Shown here piece after piece: positions 50,161-59,525 of a DNA stretch of 64,000 nt. Each line of letters begins with the position of its first letter. The stretch's first letter is position 1. Below the pieces are notes generated by a model that saw only the letters and a program-made list of their open reading frames with translations, did no database searches and was not told where the DNA came from. This DNA is from an uncultured Clostridia bacterium (lineage in GTDB: Bacteria > Bacillota > Clostridia > Saccharofermentanales > Saccharofermentanaceae). A program made the translations under genes and the position numbers. The stretch is taken from contig CAMHSJ010000005.1 in assembly GCA_946187935.1 (NCBI GenBank), forward strand, positions 44,765 through 108,764, in the 5' to 3' direction.

Positions 50161-51076
50161 TAGCTTTCTTCTTAGGTTTAGATTCAGATGTCTTGGACTT
50201 TGATGTAGCAGTCTTTGATCCTGTCTTGGATGCGGCTGTCTTCTTGGAAGAAGTTGTTTTCTTAGTTGAAGTCTTCTTCTTTGAAGCAGTTGTCTTAGGC
50301 TTTGAAACACGCTTGGGCACTACCTGATCCAGGACATCACCGACATTGTCATGGATAGTAAGAAGAGCCTTAAGATCCATGTATGTGGAACTCTTATTGA
50401 TGATGACGATGCGGTCATGCTTGAGGAACTGAGCAAAAGTAGCAGCAGGATAGACCGTAAGCGATGTGCCCGCAATGATCAAAAGATCGCACTTCTTGAC
50501 CGCCTTAATGGCTGCATCGACATTCTCGTGTTCCAGGTTCTCTTCGTAAAGAACGATGTCAGGACGCACGATGCCGCCGCACTTGTCACAGTGAGGAACA
50601 CCGTCCTGAGCTACAACATATTCCGTGCTGAACTTCTTGCCGCAATCCATGCAGTAGTTCCTGAAGACCGAGCCGTGAAGCTCGATAGTGCACTTGGAAC
50701 CTGCCTCCTGATGGAGGTTGTCGATATTCTGAGTGATTATCGCCTTGAGCTTGCCCTGCTTCTCAAGTCTTACCAATGCCTTGTGAGCCTTGTTGGGCTT
50801 GGCATCAGGATAGATGAGCTTACGCTTATAGAAATCATAGAAGACCTCAGTATTCTCCATAAAGAAGTCATGTGCGATGATGTCGATCGGTCTGTACTTG
50901 GTACCGCTCTCAGAGTTGTAGATACCCGAACCGCTCCTGAAATCCGGGATACCGGACTCAGTCGACACGCCCGCACCGCCAAGGAACACGATATAGTTTG
51001 ATTCTGCAATGAGTTCCTTAAGCTGTCTTATCTTATCTTCTCTGACACTTCCAAGTCTGTCGATTCTGGTCTCCAA
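50153..51076 (-). CDS. NAD-dependent protein deacylase, sirtuin family, with Lys/Ser/Thr-rich tail
   Basis: GAGVSTESGIPDFRSGSGIY, TQNIDNLHQEAGS, ELHGS, CMDCGKKF/CDKCGG zinc pairs. Confidence 0.95.
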   Translation of the reverse strand: METRIDRLGSVREDKIRQLKELIAESNYIVFLGGAGVSTESGIPDFRSGSGIYNSESGTKYRPIDIIAHDFFMENTEVFYDFYKRKLIYPDAKPNKAHKALVRLEKQGKLKAIITQNIDNLHQEAGSKCTIELHGSVFRNYCMDCGKKFSTEYVVAQDGVPHCDKCGGIVRPDIVLYEENLEHENVDAAIKAVKKCDLLIIAGTSLTVYPAATFAQFLKHDRIVIINKSSTYMDLKALLTIHDNVGDVLDQVVPKRVSKPKTTASKKKTSTKKTTSSKKTAASKTGSKTATSKSKTSESKPKKKANG

Positions 51077-51092
51077 ACTAAATCACCTCAAA

Positions 51093-51563
51093 TCAGGAAT
51101 GATCGATAATATCGTCGAGATCGAAATGGCCGTCATGGTCGTGGTCGAAATCGCCATCCATATCGCCACTGTGGAAGCCTGCAGCACCGAACATTTCCTT
51201 GCCGGTAACACGCTTCTCATCTCTTCTCTGCTCAACGAGGGTGCTGATAGCCGTTCTGATCTTCTTGGGGTTCTTGATGCTCTTTACCTCAAGAATGGGA
51301 GTGGATTTATCAGCTGTATTAAGGATAAGAGTGCCTACGCCAAAGATCCTCTGGCCGAAGTTCTGCTTGAATGTGATATCGAGGACTCTGTATAAAAGGA
51401 TCTCTTCCTGGTCTATGTTGAAGATGCCTTTCTTGAGGTAGAACTTGTTCTTGCTCATGCTGTAAACAGTAAAAGAGATGGGAAGTCCGAGATATCTCTT
51501 GCGGTCTTTCCAGATTATCTCCTCTTCTTCTGTAAGCTGTGTAAGCTTATCGATCTTGGCCAT
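51093..51563 (-). CDS. PH-like domain protein (bPH_2/YdbS-type) with His/Asp-rich C-terminus
   Basis: GLPISFTVYSMSKNKFYLKKGIFNIDQEEILLYRVLDITFKQNFGQRIFGVGTLIL; tail HSGDMDGDFDHDHDGHFDLDDIIDHS. Confidence 0.75.
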   Translation of the reverse strand: MAKIDKLTQLTEEEEIIWKDRKRYLGLPISFTVYSMSKNKFYLKKGIFNIDQEEILLYRVLDITFKQNFGQRIFGVGTLILNTADKSTPILEVKSIKNPKKIRTAISTLVEQRRDEKRVTGKEMFGAAGFHSGDMDGDFDHDHDGHFDLDDIIDHS

Positions 51564-51663
51564 ACAAAAACCTCCGTCCACTCTTCGTTCATTCTATATT
51601 ATATGAAAAACAAGTAATTCGCACAAATAATTTATAAATGAAACGAAAATATAATATAAGGAC

Positions 51664-53556
51664 TTAGCCGGTCTGTCTGTCAGGGTCTAATATCGAACCG
51701 GCATCCAAGATGCGCGAATAATCGATGCTCTTTAGCGTGTTAGCGCTTATGATCGCCCTGTCAAAGTACAGGTAGTTGTCGCCGTAAGTGTAATATGGTC
51801 TCGAACCAATGCCAAAGAATATCCTGAATCCGAGATTCTTGAGGTATACCGCACGGTCATCGGTACCATAGATATAGTTTCCGCCCGGATAAACGATCAT
51901 ATGCGTCTCACCTAACAAGGGAGCGATCTGGTCAAGCCACTTCTGGGTATCCTGCTGGATAGTATCCATGTCGCAGGATCTTGCATTGCTGATATATCCA
52001 TACGTACACGAAGCAAACTGCCATCCGTTGTCCTTAAGTACATTTGCGATCTGGGTTACTGTTTCACGGTTTGCTGCTATCTCATCAGCGGTGGGATTAA
52101 CAGGCTGCATGTTCTGAGTCGCAAGAGCCTGGTTGTGATCTTCTATCTCATCAGCGCTGACTATGTATCCGAAGCAGTTCTCGAAACCTGAAACCGAGAT
52201 AACGCCCTTGGCTCCATCGTAAGTAAAATCAGGATGCTGTTCAACAAACTCATCAAGTATGCCTATGCTCTCAGCTTCCCTGCTGATCACCGGTTCCTCA
52301 TCGCCTCTCTCGTTAGTGACTGCATACTCACCGCACACCTGTCCCCTGTCGTTTAAGACAAGTCTTCTGCAGATGCCGCAGTCATACGCGGTAGCGCTGT
52401 AGCAGAGATTCTCGATAACGATGATAAGAGGCTTCTTGCCCTCGGGGATCGTGAGGTTTCTCTCAAGAAGGAATCCGGGATCTGACATATCGATGAGATC
52501 CTCACCGTTTACGAGGCAATAACCTTCAGCATAGAGCTGCTCTAAGATCGCTTCAAACTCAGAACCTGTAAGATAGAGTCCGCTGTCATTATTGACATAG
52601 CTTTCCGCAAAAGCAGTCTCTTCATTTGCAATGAGAGGTCTTACGCAAAGGACTTCGATAGCGCCATAGTATGTCTTGGTAGCAGTCGTATGTCCCGTTG
52701 CTTCGAGAAGGTCTGATCTGATCCTCTCATCTTCCGGGAAAATGACTGCAAGGTCTGATAAGAGCTGCTCTGCAGAATAGAACCTGAATGTCTCGAGCAT
52801 GTGCTCGCCTTCCTGCATCATGGGTTCATACATGACATTCTTGATCTCTTCTATGCGTGTGACTGAATAGTCATAGACAAAGCCTTCGTAGTCTTCGGCA
52901 ACGTCCTGATAGGTCTGTACAGCTGCAACATAATCGCCCTTATCGTAGTTCTCTTCAGCCTTCTGCACCTGTCCTGCCGCAGTCTCGATAAAGTCGATCT
53001 CTCTAAGAAGCGGGTTGGCCGTCGCAGCGAAGTTGCTTATAGGAGAGAGCTGGTCAAAAGCGAAGATAACGTCAGGCTTCTCCTCTCTTCCAAGTAAAAA
53101 GTCAACGCACAGGTTATTAAGCCAGTCTGATACGACAGATGAAGTCAGTTCCTTCATCTTATCCAGGAACTCAACATCTGAAGGCGTAGGCACGTATCTT
53201 TCTTCAAGTATGCGGGTGCAGATGCTGTCCGAGCGGTCCTTTACGATGCTCTCCATCTGATCGAGCAGTTCGATCTCTTCAGTGAGAGATCCAGCCTCCT
53301 CCGGAGAGGCGGCAAGGACTTCATCCTGGATGCTTCTATAGATCTCAAGTGCACCCTCGTAATCACCATCATTTATGGCCTGCTCAAACTCAGGGATAGT
53401 AAGATTGCGGTAAGAGTTTATGTTGTTTACTACCACCAGGACTACTACCATAGCAAGGATACTGAGGCAGCACACAACTGAAGAGACGACATAACCCGTT
53501 CCGGTCTTCCGCCTGTTATCACCGCTTATGTTGTATTCCGGCGAGAATGTGCTCAA
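51664..53556 (-). CDS. Membrane-anchored polysaccharide-deacetylase-like protein, probable pseudoenzyme
   Basis: N-terminal TM, helical repeats, C-terminal NodB-like fold pattern (GWQFASCTYGYIS..., IVYPGGNYIYG). Confidence 0.65.
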   Translation of the reverse strand: MSTFSPEYNISGDNRRKTGTGYVVSSVVCCLSILAMVVVLVVVNNINSYRNLTIPEFEQAINDGDYEGALEIYRSIQDEVLAASPEEAGSLTEEIELLDQMESIVKDRSDSICTRILEERYVPTPSDVEFLDKMKELTSSVVSDWLNNLCVDFLLGREEKPDVIFAFDQLSPISNFAATANPLLREIDFIETAAGQVQKAEENYDKGDYVAAVQTYQDVAEDYEGFVYDYSVTRIEEIKNVMYEPMMQEGEHMLETFRFYSAEQLLSDLAVIFPEDERIRSDLLEATGHTTATKTYYGAIEVLCVRPLIANEETAFAESYVNNDSGLYLTGSEFEAILEQLYAEGYCLVNGEDLIDMSDPGFLLERNLTIPEGKKPLIIVIENLCYSATAYDCGICRRLVLNDRGQVCGEYAVTNERGDEEPVISREAESIGILDEFVEQHPDFTYDGAKGVISVSGFENCFGYIVSADEIEDHNQALATQNMQPVNPTADEIAANRETVTQIANVLKDNGWQFASCTYGYISNARSCDMDTIQQDTQKWLDQIAPLLGETHMIVYPGGNYIYGTDDRAVYLKNLGFRIFFGIGSRPYYTYGDNYLYFDRAIISANTLKSIDYSRILDAGSILDPDRQTG

Positions 53557-55817
53557 TTCAACTCCTCAAAACTTATCTGCTTGGCTTCCAAAGTCTTCTC
53601 CTTGATGTAGTACCCTATCGCAGGCAGTTTCCTGATACGGTAGTACTCAGGATCGCCGACGTTGACCTCTATAAGACGCATGACATTCTTAAGTACTGAG
53701 CCCTTCTTGGACACGAGCAGCTGAACGCCCTGTGTGGTCCTCGTTGTCTTGAGAGGAACGAGCGATGACTTGAAGACAGCCGCCTTATCAAGGCTGCTCG
53801 TTACGATAAGATCCGGATCCTCATCTTCATCGAGAAGGAGGAAACCTACCGGTTTACTGCCGTCAAAATAAGCCTTGAGAAGCTTTTTGCGGTTCTGCTT
53901 GGTCTCGTAGGTATTAATGGGGAATCTTGCAGCCTTGCCGTTCTCGAAGGCGATAAAGAGTATTCCCTTGTAATCCTGCGTGGCGATCATGAAGACCGGT
54001 GTCTCATCTGCTTCCATCTCGAGTTCGCTCCTCAGGAAGTGACCGAGATCACCGGGCTTGGTATCTGCAAAGTCATAGACATGTGTCTTATAGAGATTGC
54101 ACTTGTCCGTGAAGATAAGAAGATCAGACTTGTTCTCTGCTTCAAAACCCATGAAGATCTCATCATCTTCCTTGGTCTTGAGCTCACCTGCGTTTCTTAA
54201 GGAATTCATGGTGTGCTTCTTAAGATAACCGTGTCTGGTAAGCATGAGATGGAGCCTGTAATCAGGGATGATCTTATGTTCTTCGAATACGGGAGTCTGC
54301 TCTGAAGAGATCAGTTCTGTCCTTCTGGGCTGGCCGTACTTGGCAGCTACCTCTCTTAAGGTCTTGACGATGATGGAATTGATCCTTCTCGGACTCTTAA
54401 GGGTATCCTCCGTATCCTTGATGTCATCTATCAGCTTATCCCTGTCTGAGATCCTGTTGATGATGTACTGCTTGTTGATATTACGGAGCTTGATCTCAGC
54501 AACATATTCTGCCTGATCCTTGTCGATGTCGAAGCCCTTCATGAGGTTAGGGATAACGTCTTCTTCAAGTTCAGTATTTCTTATGATCTTGATAGCCTTA
54601 TCGATATCAACAAGTATCTTGGCAAGACCGTCTAACAGATGGAGCTTCTTCCTCATCTTCTCAAGGTTAAACGTCAGTTCTCTTGAGATGCAGTTTCTTC
54701 TCCACTTGAGCCACTCGTCCATGATCTGTCCGACACCCAGGACTCTCGGTCTGCCGTCGATCAGGATATTGAAGTTGCAGGAGAAAGTATCCTGGAGCTT
54801 AGTGAACCTGAAGAGCTTTGTCATGAGCGCATCATGGTCAGTTCCCCTCTTGCAGTCTATGGTGATCTTAAGACCGTCAAGGTCTGTCTCGTCCCTTATG
54901 TCGGAGATCTCCTTGGCCTTGCCGCTCTTGACCAGATCGGCGATGTTGTCGATTATGATCTCAACGCTCGTTGAATACGGGATCTGTGTTATCTCGATGA
55001 GATTGTTCTTCTTATCTACACTGTACTTGGCACGGACGGAGATGGAGCCCTTGCCCGTGTTATAGATCTGGCGCATCTGTTCCCTGTCATAAAGGATCTG
55101 TCCGCCGCCTGAGAAATCAGGCGCAGGCATGAACTCCAGAAGATCGCACTCAGGCGAAGCAAGATATTCCTCTGTTGCCTTGCAGACCTCAGCGAGGTTG
55201 AACGAACAGATATTCGAAGCCATACCTACGGCGATACCCTGGTTGGAATTGACAAGTATCGCAGGGAAAGACGTCGGGAGCAAAACAGGTTCCTTGAGAG
55301 TTCCGTCGTAGTTGTCGACCATGTCAACGGCATCTTTATCGATACCCCTGAAGATCTCCTCGCAAAGCTTCTCAAGCCTTACTTCCGTATATCTCGGCGC
55401 AGCACACTGCATGTCTCTTGAGTACTGCTTACCGAAGTTACCCTTTGAATCAACATAAGGATGCAGGAGCGAAGCGTTGCCCCTTGTCATTCTTACCATG
55501 GTGTCGTAGATAGCCTGGTCGCCATGCGGATTGAGCTTCATTGTCTGTCCCACCACATTGGCGGACTTGGTGCGCGCACCGCCCAGCAGTCCCATCTTGT
55601 ACATGGTATAAAGCAGTTTTCTGTGCGAAGGCTTGAATCCGTCGATCTCGGGGATAGCTCTTGATACGATGACGCTCATCGCATAAGGCATGTAGTTGAC
55701 CTCGAGCATCTCGGTTATGGGCTGGTCAACAGCGGGCATATCCTTAGCGTTCTCGTCAGTAAGCCTCGCTTTGAGCGAGTTGGTATTCTTCTCAGGTTCT
55801 TTCTTTTTCTTAGGCAT
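53553..55817 (-). CDS. parC: DNA gyrase/topoisomerase IV subunit A-like (ParC)
   Basis: YAMSVIVSRAIPEIDGFKPSHRKLLYTMYKM, catalytic AAPRYTEVRL, GVGQIMDEWLKWR. Confidence 0.88.
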   Translation of the reverse strand: MPKKKKEPEKNTNSLKARLTDENAKDMPAVDQPITEMLEVNYMPYAMSVIVSRAIPEIDGFKPSHRKLLYTMYKMGLLGGARTKSANVVGQTMKLNPHGDQAIYDTMVRMTRGNASLLHPYVDSKGNFGKQYSRDMQCAAPRYTEVRLEKLCEEIFRGIDKDAVDMVDNYDGTLKEPVLLPTSFPAILVNSNQGIAVGMASNICSFNLAEVCKATEEYLASPECDLLEFMPAPDFSGGGQILYDREQMRQIYNTGKGSISVRAKYSVDKKNNLIEITQIPYSTSVEIIIDNIADLVKSGKAKEISDIRDETDLDGLKITIDCKRGTDHDALMTKLFRFTKLQDTFSCNFNILIDGRPRVLGVGQIMDEWLKWRRNCISRELTFNLEKMRKKLHLLDGLAKILVDIDKAIKIIRNTELEEDVIPNLMKGFDIDKDQAEYVAEIKLRNINKQYIINRISDRDKLIDDIKDTEDTLKSPRRINSIIVKTLREVAAKYGQPRRTELISSEQTPVFEEHKIIPDYRLHLMLTRHGYLKKHTMNSLRNAGELKTKEDDEIFMGFEAENKSDLLIFTDKCNLYKTHVYDFADTKPGDLGHFLRSELEMEADETPVFMIATQDYKGILFIAFENGKAARFPINTYETKQNRKKLLKAYFDGSKPVGFLLLDEDEDPDLIVTSSLDKAAVFKSSLVPLKTTRTTQGVQLLVSKKGSVLKNVMRLIEVNVGDPEYYRIRKLPAIGYYIKEKTLEAKQISFEELN

Positions 55818-55832
55818 TTTTAAGTCTCCGGT

Positions 55833-57824
55833 TTATCCGATATCAAGAAGGTCAAGATACAGATGACCATCCTGTTCAATGTGCTCTTTACGTCCTGCAA
55901 GGTTATCGCCGAGCAGAAGGTCAAAGACCTCAGCGGTCTTCCTGGCATCTTCGGGACAGACCTTGATGAGTCTCCTGGACTTCGGGTTCATGGTGGTCTG
56001 CCACATCATCTCAGGCTCGTTCTCACCAAGACCCTTAGATCTCTGGATAGAGCAAAGCGAAGGATCGTACTTTGCCAATATGTCAGCTTTCTCCTTCTCG
56101 TTAAACGCGAAAAGCGTTTCTTCCTTGGCATTCTTGCCCTTGGGCTTATATGTGATCTCGAAAAGAGGAGACTCTGCAATATACACAAAACCCTTGTCTA
56201 TGAGAGTCGGCGCGAGCCTGTAGATCATGGCAAGGATCAGAGTCCTTATCTGGAAACCGTCAACATCGGCATCGGTGCAGATTATGATCTTGTTCCATCT
56301 CAAGTTATCGAGATTAAAAGCAGACAAGTCCTTGCTGTGCTTGCTCGATATCTCGACACCGCATCCCAAGACCTTGAGAAGATCCGTAATGATGTCGCTC
56401 TTGAAGATCGTATTGTAGTCAGCCTTAAGGCAGTTTAGGATCTTGCCTCTTACAGGCATAACAGCCTGGAATTCGGCGTCTCTTCCGAGCTTTACCGAAC
56501 CTAAGGCCGAATCACCCTCTACTATATAGAGCTCACGCTTGGAGACATCTCTTGTCCTGCAGTCAACGAATTTCTTGATACGGTTGTTGATATCAAGATT
56601 GCCCATGAGCTTCTTCTTGATATTGACCCTGGTCTTCTCGGCATTCTCCCTGGAACGCTTATTTACGAGGATCTGGTCTAAGACCTTGTCTCCCACATCC
56701 TTGTTCTCGGTAAACCAGACCTCAAGATTATCTCTAATGAGCTGTGTCATGAACTCCTGGATATACTTGTTGTTTATGGCCTTCTTGGTCTGGTTCTCAT
56801 AAGAAGTCTGTGTAGAAAAGGTATTCGTTACGAGGATAAGAGAGTCAGCGATATCCTGGAAGATTATCTTGCTCTCATTGGCCTTATACTTGTCCTTGAG
56901 CTTTAGCTGTCTGTCGACCTCGGATACAAATGAAGACCTTACGGCCTTGTCGGGAGAACCGCCGTGCTCGAGGAAGCTCGAGTTGTGGAAGTATTCAAGC
57001 CTGTTGATCTCATTGTTAAAGCAGAAAGCGACCTCAGCCTTGACCTTATATTCATCCCTGTCATCCTTATCTCTGCCCTGACCTTCACCTGAGAATGAAA
57101 AAGGCTCAGATATGCCTCTCATGTCAGAGAGCTCACCTACATAGCCCCTGATGCCCTCAGGATAGATATAAGTGAACTCCTGTCCTGATTCGTCATCTTT
57201 GAGGATGAATTCGATACCGGAATTGATAACAGACTGACGCTTGATTATCTCCTGGAATGTTGCAAGAGGGATAATGGTCTCAGTAAAGACTTCACTGTCA
57301 GGTTTCCAGTGCTGGATAGTACCCGTCCTCTTAAACCTGTAAGGTTCAGTTACGAGCTCTGAAGCAGGCTCGCCCTTCTTAAATGAGATCGAATACTTGA
57401 CCTTGTCACGCATAACGGTGACTTCAAAATACTCTGATGCATACTGCGTAGCGCATGCGCCAAGGCCGTTGAGACCAAGTGAATACTCATAATCGCCTGA
57501 AGAATTGTTATCGTACTTGCCGCCTGCATAAAGCTCACAGAATACGAGCTCCCAGTTAAAGCGCTGTTCCTTGACGTTATAATCGAGCGGGATGCCGCGG
57601 CCGAAATCCTCGACTTGGATAGCGCCATCTTTAAATCTCGTGATTATTATCTGATTGCCGTAGCCCTCTCTTGCCTCGTCGATCGAATTGGAGAGGATCT
57701 CGAAGAATGAATGTATGCATCCTTCGAGGTTGTCAGAACCGAATATTACCGCAGGACGCAGTCTGACTCTGTCCGCACCCTTAAGCAAGACAATACTGTC
57801 ATTGCCGTAATCTTTTTTGCTCAT
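55833..57824 (-). CDS. parE: DNA gyrase/topoisomerase IV subunit B-like (ParE)
   Basis: GHKL: SNSIDEAREGYGN, DFGRGIPLDYN, GLNGLGAC; Toprim: VEGDSALGSVKLGRDAEFQAVMPVRGKILN, TDADVDGFQIRTLIL. Confidence 0.9.
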   Translation of the reverse strand: MSKKDYGNDSIVLLKGADRVRLRPAVIFGSDNLEGCIHSFFEILSNSIDEAREGYGNQIIITRFKDGAIQVEDFGRGIPLDYNVKEQRFNWELVFCELYAGGKYDNNSSGDYEYSLGLNGLGACATQYASEYFEVTVMRDKVKYSISFKKGEPASELVTEPYRFKRTGTIQHWKPDSEVFTETIIPLATFQEIIKRQSVINSGIEFILKDDESGQEFTYIYPEGIRGYVGELSDMRGISEPFSFSGEGQGRDKDDRDEYKVKAEVAFCFNNEINRLEYFHNSSFLEHGGSPDKAVRSSFVSEVDRQLKLKDKYKANESKIIFQDIADSLILVTNTFSTQTSYENQTKKAINNKYIQEFMTQLIRDNLEVWFTENKDVGDKVLDQILVNKRSRENAEKTRVNIKKKLMGNLDINNRIKKFVDCRTRDVSKRELYIVEGDSALGSVKLGRDAEFQAVMPVRGKILNCLKADYNTIFKSDIITDLLKVLGCGVEISSKHSKDLSAFNLDNLRWNKIIICTDADVDGFQIRTLILAMIYRLAPTLIDKGFVYIAESPLFEITYKPKGKNAKEETLFAFNEKEKADILAKYDPSLCSIQRSKGLGENEPEMMWQTTMNPKSRRLIKVCPEDARKTAEVFDLLLGDNLAGRKEHIEQDGHLYLDLLDIG

Positions 57825-58132
57825 AAGGTTAACCCCCGTCTATATTACGCGTTTAATTATAACATAAGGGTCTTTTATTCAAAGTTAATAGAAATCCACA
57901 TGAAGTTTTCTGTTTCTTCTGCGCAGTAAAAAATTAATGAAACAATGTCTCTTTGCCCGCTTTCTAAACCCGGTCAACTCTAAAATTGCATTTTGAATAC
58001 GCGAAAACAGGATCCACGTATTTAATATGACACTTTATCCCAAAAGTGCATAATCCAATACGCATTTTGGAAAATAACGTACTGAATATGCATTTTTAGC
58101 TTTAGAGCGGTTTTAGCAACAGTACACAAGTG

Positions 58133-58174
58133 CAAAAATAAAAAAGCCGGATCAGAGAAAACCCTTGATCCGAC
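58133..58174 (-). terminator. Terminator downstream of the tRNA-Gly/tRNA-Arg pair
   Basis: Minus strand GTCGGATCA...TGATCCGGC then TTTTTTATTTTT. Confidence 0.85.
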
Positions 58175-58175
58175 T

Positions 58176-58252
58176 TGGTGAGCCATGGGGGACTCGAACC
58201 TCCGGCCCACAGCTTAGAAGGCTGTTGCTCTATCCAGCTGAGCTAATGACCC
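58176..58252 (-). tRNA. tRNA-Arg(TCT)
   Basis: GGGTCATTAGCTCAGCTGGATAGAGCAACAGCCTTCTAAGCTGTGGGCCGGAGGTTCGAGTCCCCCATGGCTCACCA. Confidence 0.96.
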
Positions 58253-58326
58253 TGGAGCGAGTGATGGGAATCGAACCCACGTGGTCAGCTTGGAAGGCTG
58301 AAGTTCTACCATTGAACTACACTCGC
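58253..58326 (-). tRNA. tRNA-Gly(TCC)
   Basis: GCGAGTGTAGTTCAATGGTAGAACTTCAGCCTTCCAAGCTGACCACGTGGGTTCGATTCCCATCACTCGCTCCA. Confidence 0.96.
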
Positions 58327-58398
58327 AAGTTATGGCGCCATATTGCTATAGCGCCAATAATATTACACTAAACCAAATTAAATGGCAACAGTTATTTT

Positions 58399-58839
58399 TT
58401 AAGCTGTGGGAGCCTCTGCTGCAAGGTATGTCTCAGATACATAATATCCGTCAACTGTCTTGTACCAGCCGTTGGATGTCCTTGCTACAACTGTAACAGT
58501 CTGGCCTCTTGTGAGAGTGCCGACCTTGTCATACTCTGTGCCGGGTCCCTTACGGACATTAAGGAACTCTCCGGAAGTTACTGTCGCATATAAAGTCTTC
58601 TCTGCTTCGAGATTTGTTTCTTCCCATGTTACCTGCTGTGTGTTGGCAACGGGACCGCTATATTCAGTAAGAGAAGTTGTAGGTATAGTCGTTGTCGTTA
58701 TGGAGCTTGCTTCTGAAGAATTGAGTGCTGAAGCATCAGACTCACTGGTCTTGTTCTTCTTACAAGCTGCAAGGGAGAAAGCCATAACGCAAACTAAGAG
58801 GGCTGCTGTAAGCCTGATAGTTATCTTCTTTCTATTCAC
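58399..58839 (-). CDS. SH3b-domain lipoprotein
   Basis: Lipobox VMAFSLAACKK; ATVTSGEFLNVRKGPGTEYDKVGTLTRGQTVTVVARTSNGWYKTVDGYYVSETYL. Confidence 0.9.
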   Translation of the reverse strand: MNRKKITIRLTAALLVCVMAFSLAACKKNKTSESDASALNSSEASSITTTTIPTTSLTEYSGPVANTQQVTWEETNLEAEKTLYATVTSGEFLNVRKGPGTEYDKVGTLTRGQTVTVVARTSNGWYKTVDGYYVSETYLAAEAPTA

Positions 58840-58929
58840 CTTTTCCCACCTCCGTTTTTAAATTCTTTTTACTATTATTACATAAGTTTATCATTTCAAA
58901 TATTAGAATTATGTTACAAGTTGGGCAAT

Positions 58930-59520
58930 TTATCGGTTTTCGAACGGCGATAGCATGTAAAAAGCCTCATGATCCCTGTAACTGCCGTTGATATGCATGT
59001 AAGAGATCCTTTGACCCTCGTATTTGAATCCCAGTCTCTTGACCAGAGCCAGAGAACGCTCATTTTCGGGAAGGATGAACGCTTCTATCCTGTGCATCTT
59101 GTATTCTTTGAACATGAATTCACAGGCGGCACTAAGAGCTTCGGTCATAAAACCCATCCCTGTGTGGTCTTTGTCGAGATGATAACCGCAGGCGCAGCTC
59201 ATCATGCCTCCATAGGCTATGTTGAAGAAAGATACCCTGCCTATGAGCTCCCCTGTATCCTTGAGGCTGATCCACAGCGGCACGAGCTCACCTGACAGAA
59301 AAGCATTGCAGTCATATGCCAGGTACCTTTTCTGCTCAGGCACGGTAAAGTATATGTCCTGATGTGTCTGGGCAAACCTTCTGTGGAAATCCTGGTTCTT
59401 TACAAAATAATCAGTTACCCTGACGGCTTCGCTCTTTCTAAGACACGAGAGCCTCAGACGCTCTGTCGTAAAAGCGAGCATCTCTGATCTCCTGCGGCGG
59501 GTATCTATCTCATAACTCAT
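58930..59520 (-). CDS. GNAT-family N-acetyltransferase (RimJ/RimL-like)
   Basis: TERLRLSCLRKSEAVRVTDYF...GYHLDKDHTGMGFMTEALSAACEFMF...RIEAFILPENERSLALVKRLGFKYEG. Confidence 0.92.
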   Translation of the reverse strand: MSYEIDTRRRRSEMLAFTTERLRLSCLRKSEAVRVTDYFVKNQDFHRRFAQTHQDIYFTVPEQKRYLAYDCNAFLSGELVPLWISLKDTGELIGRVSFFNIAYGGMMSCACGYHLDKDHTGMGFMTEALSAACEFMFKEYKMHRIEAFILPENERSLALVKRLGFKYEGQRISYMHINGSYRDHEAFYMLSPFENR

Positions 59521-59525
59521 AGCTT

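Noticed and set aside
50161-50310. N-terminal 50-residue Arg/Gln/Leu-rich extension of the MutS-like ORF
   Set aside because: It is the out-of-frame reading of the sirtuin's low-complexity tail; MDNRSEFF at 50160 is the likelier start.
53553-57824. parE/parC-like pair as a novel topoisomerase
   Set aside because: GHKL, Toprim and catalytic Tyr motifs are all canonical; consistent with ordinary clostridial topoisomerase IV.
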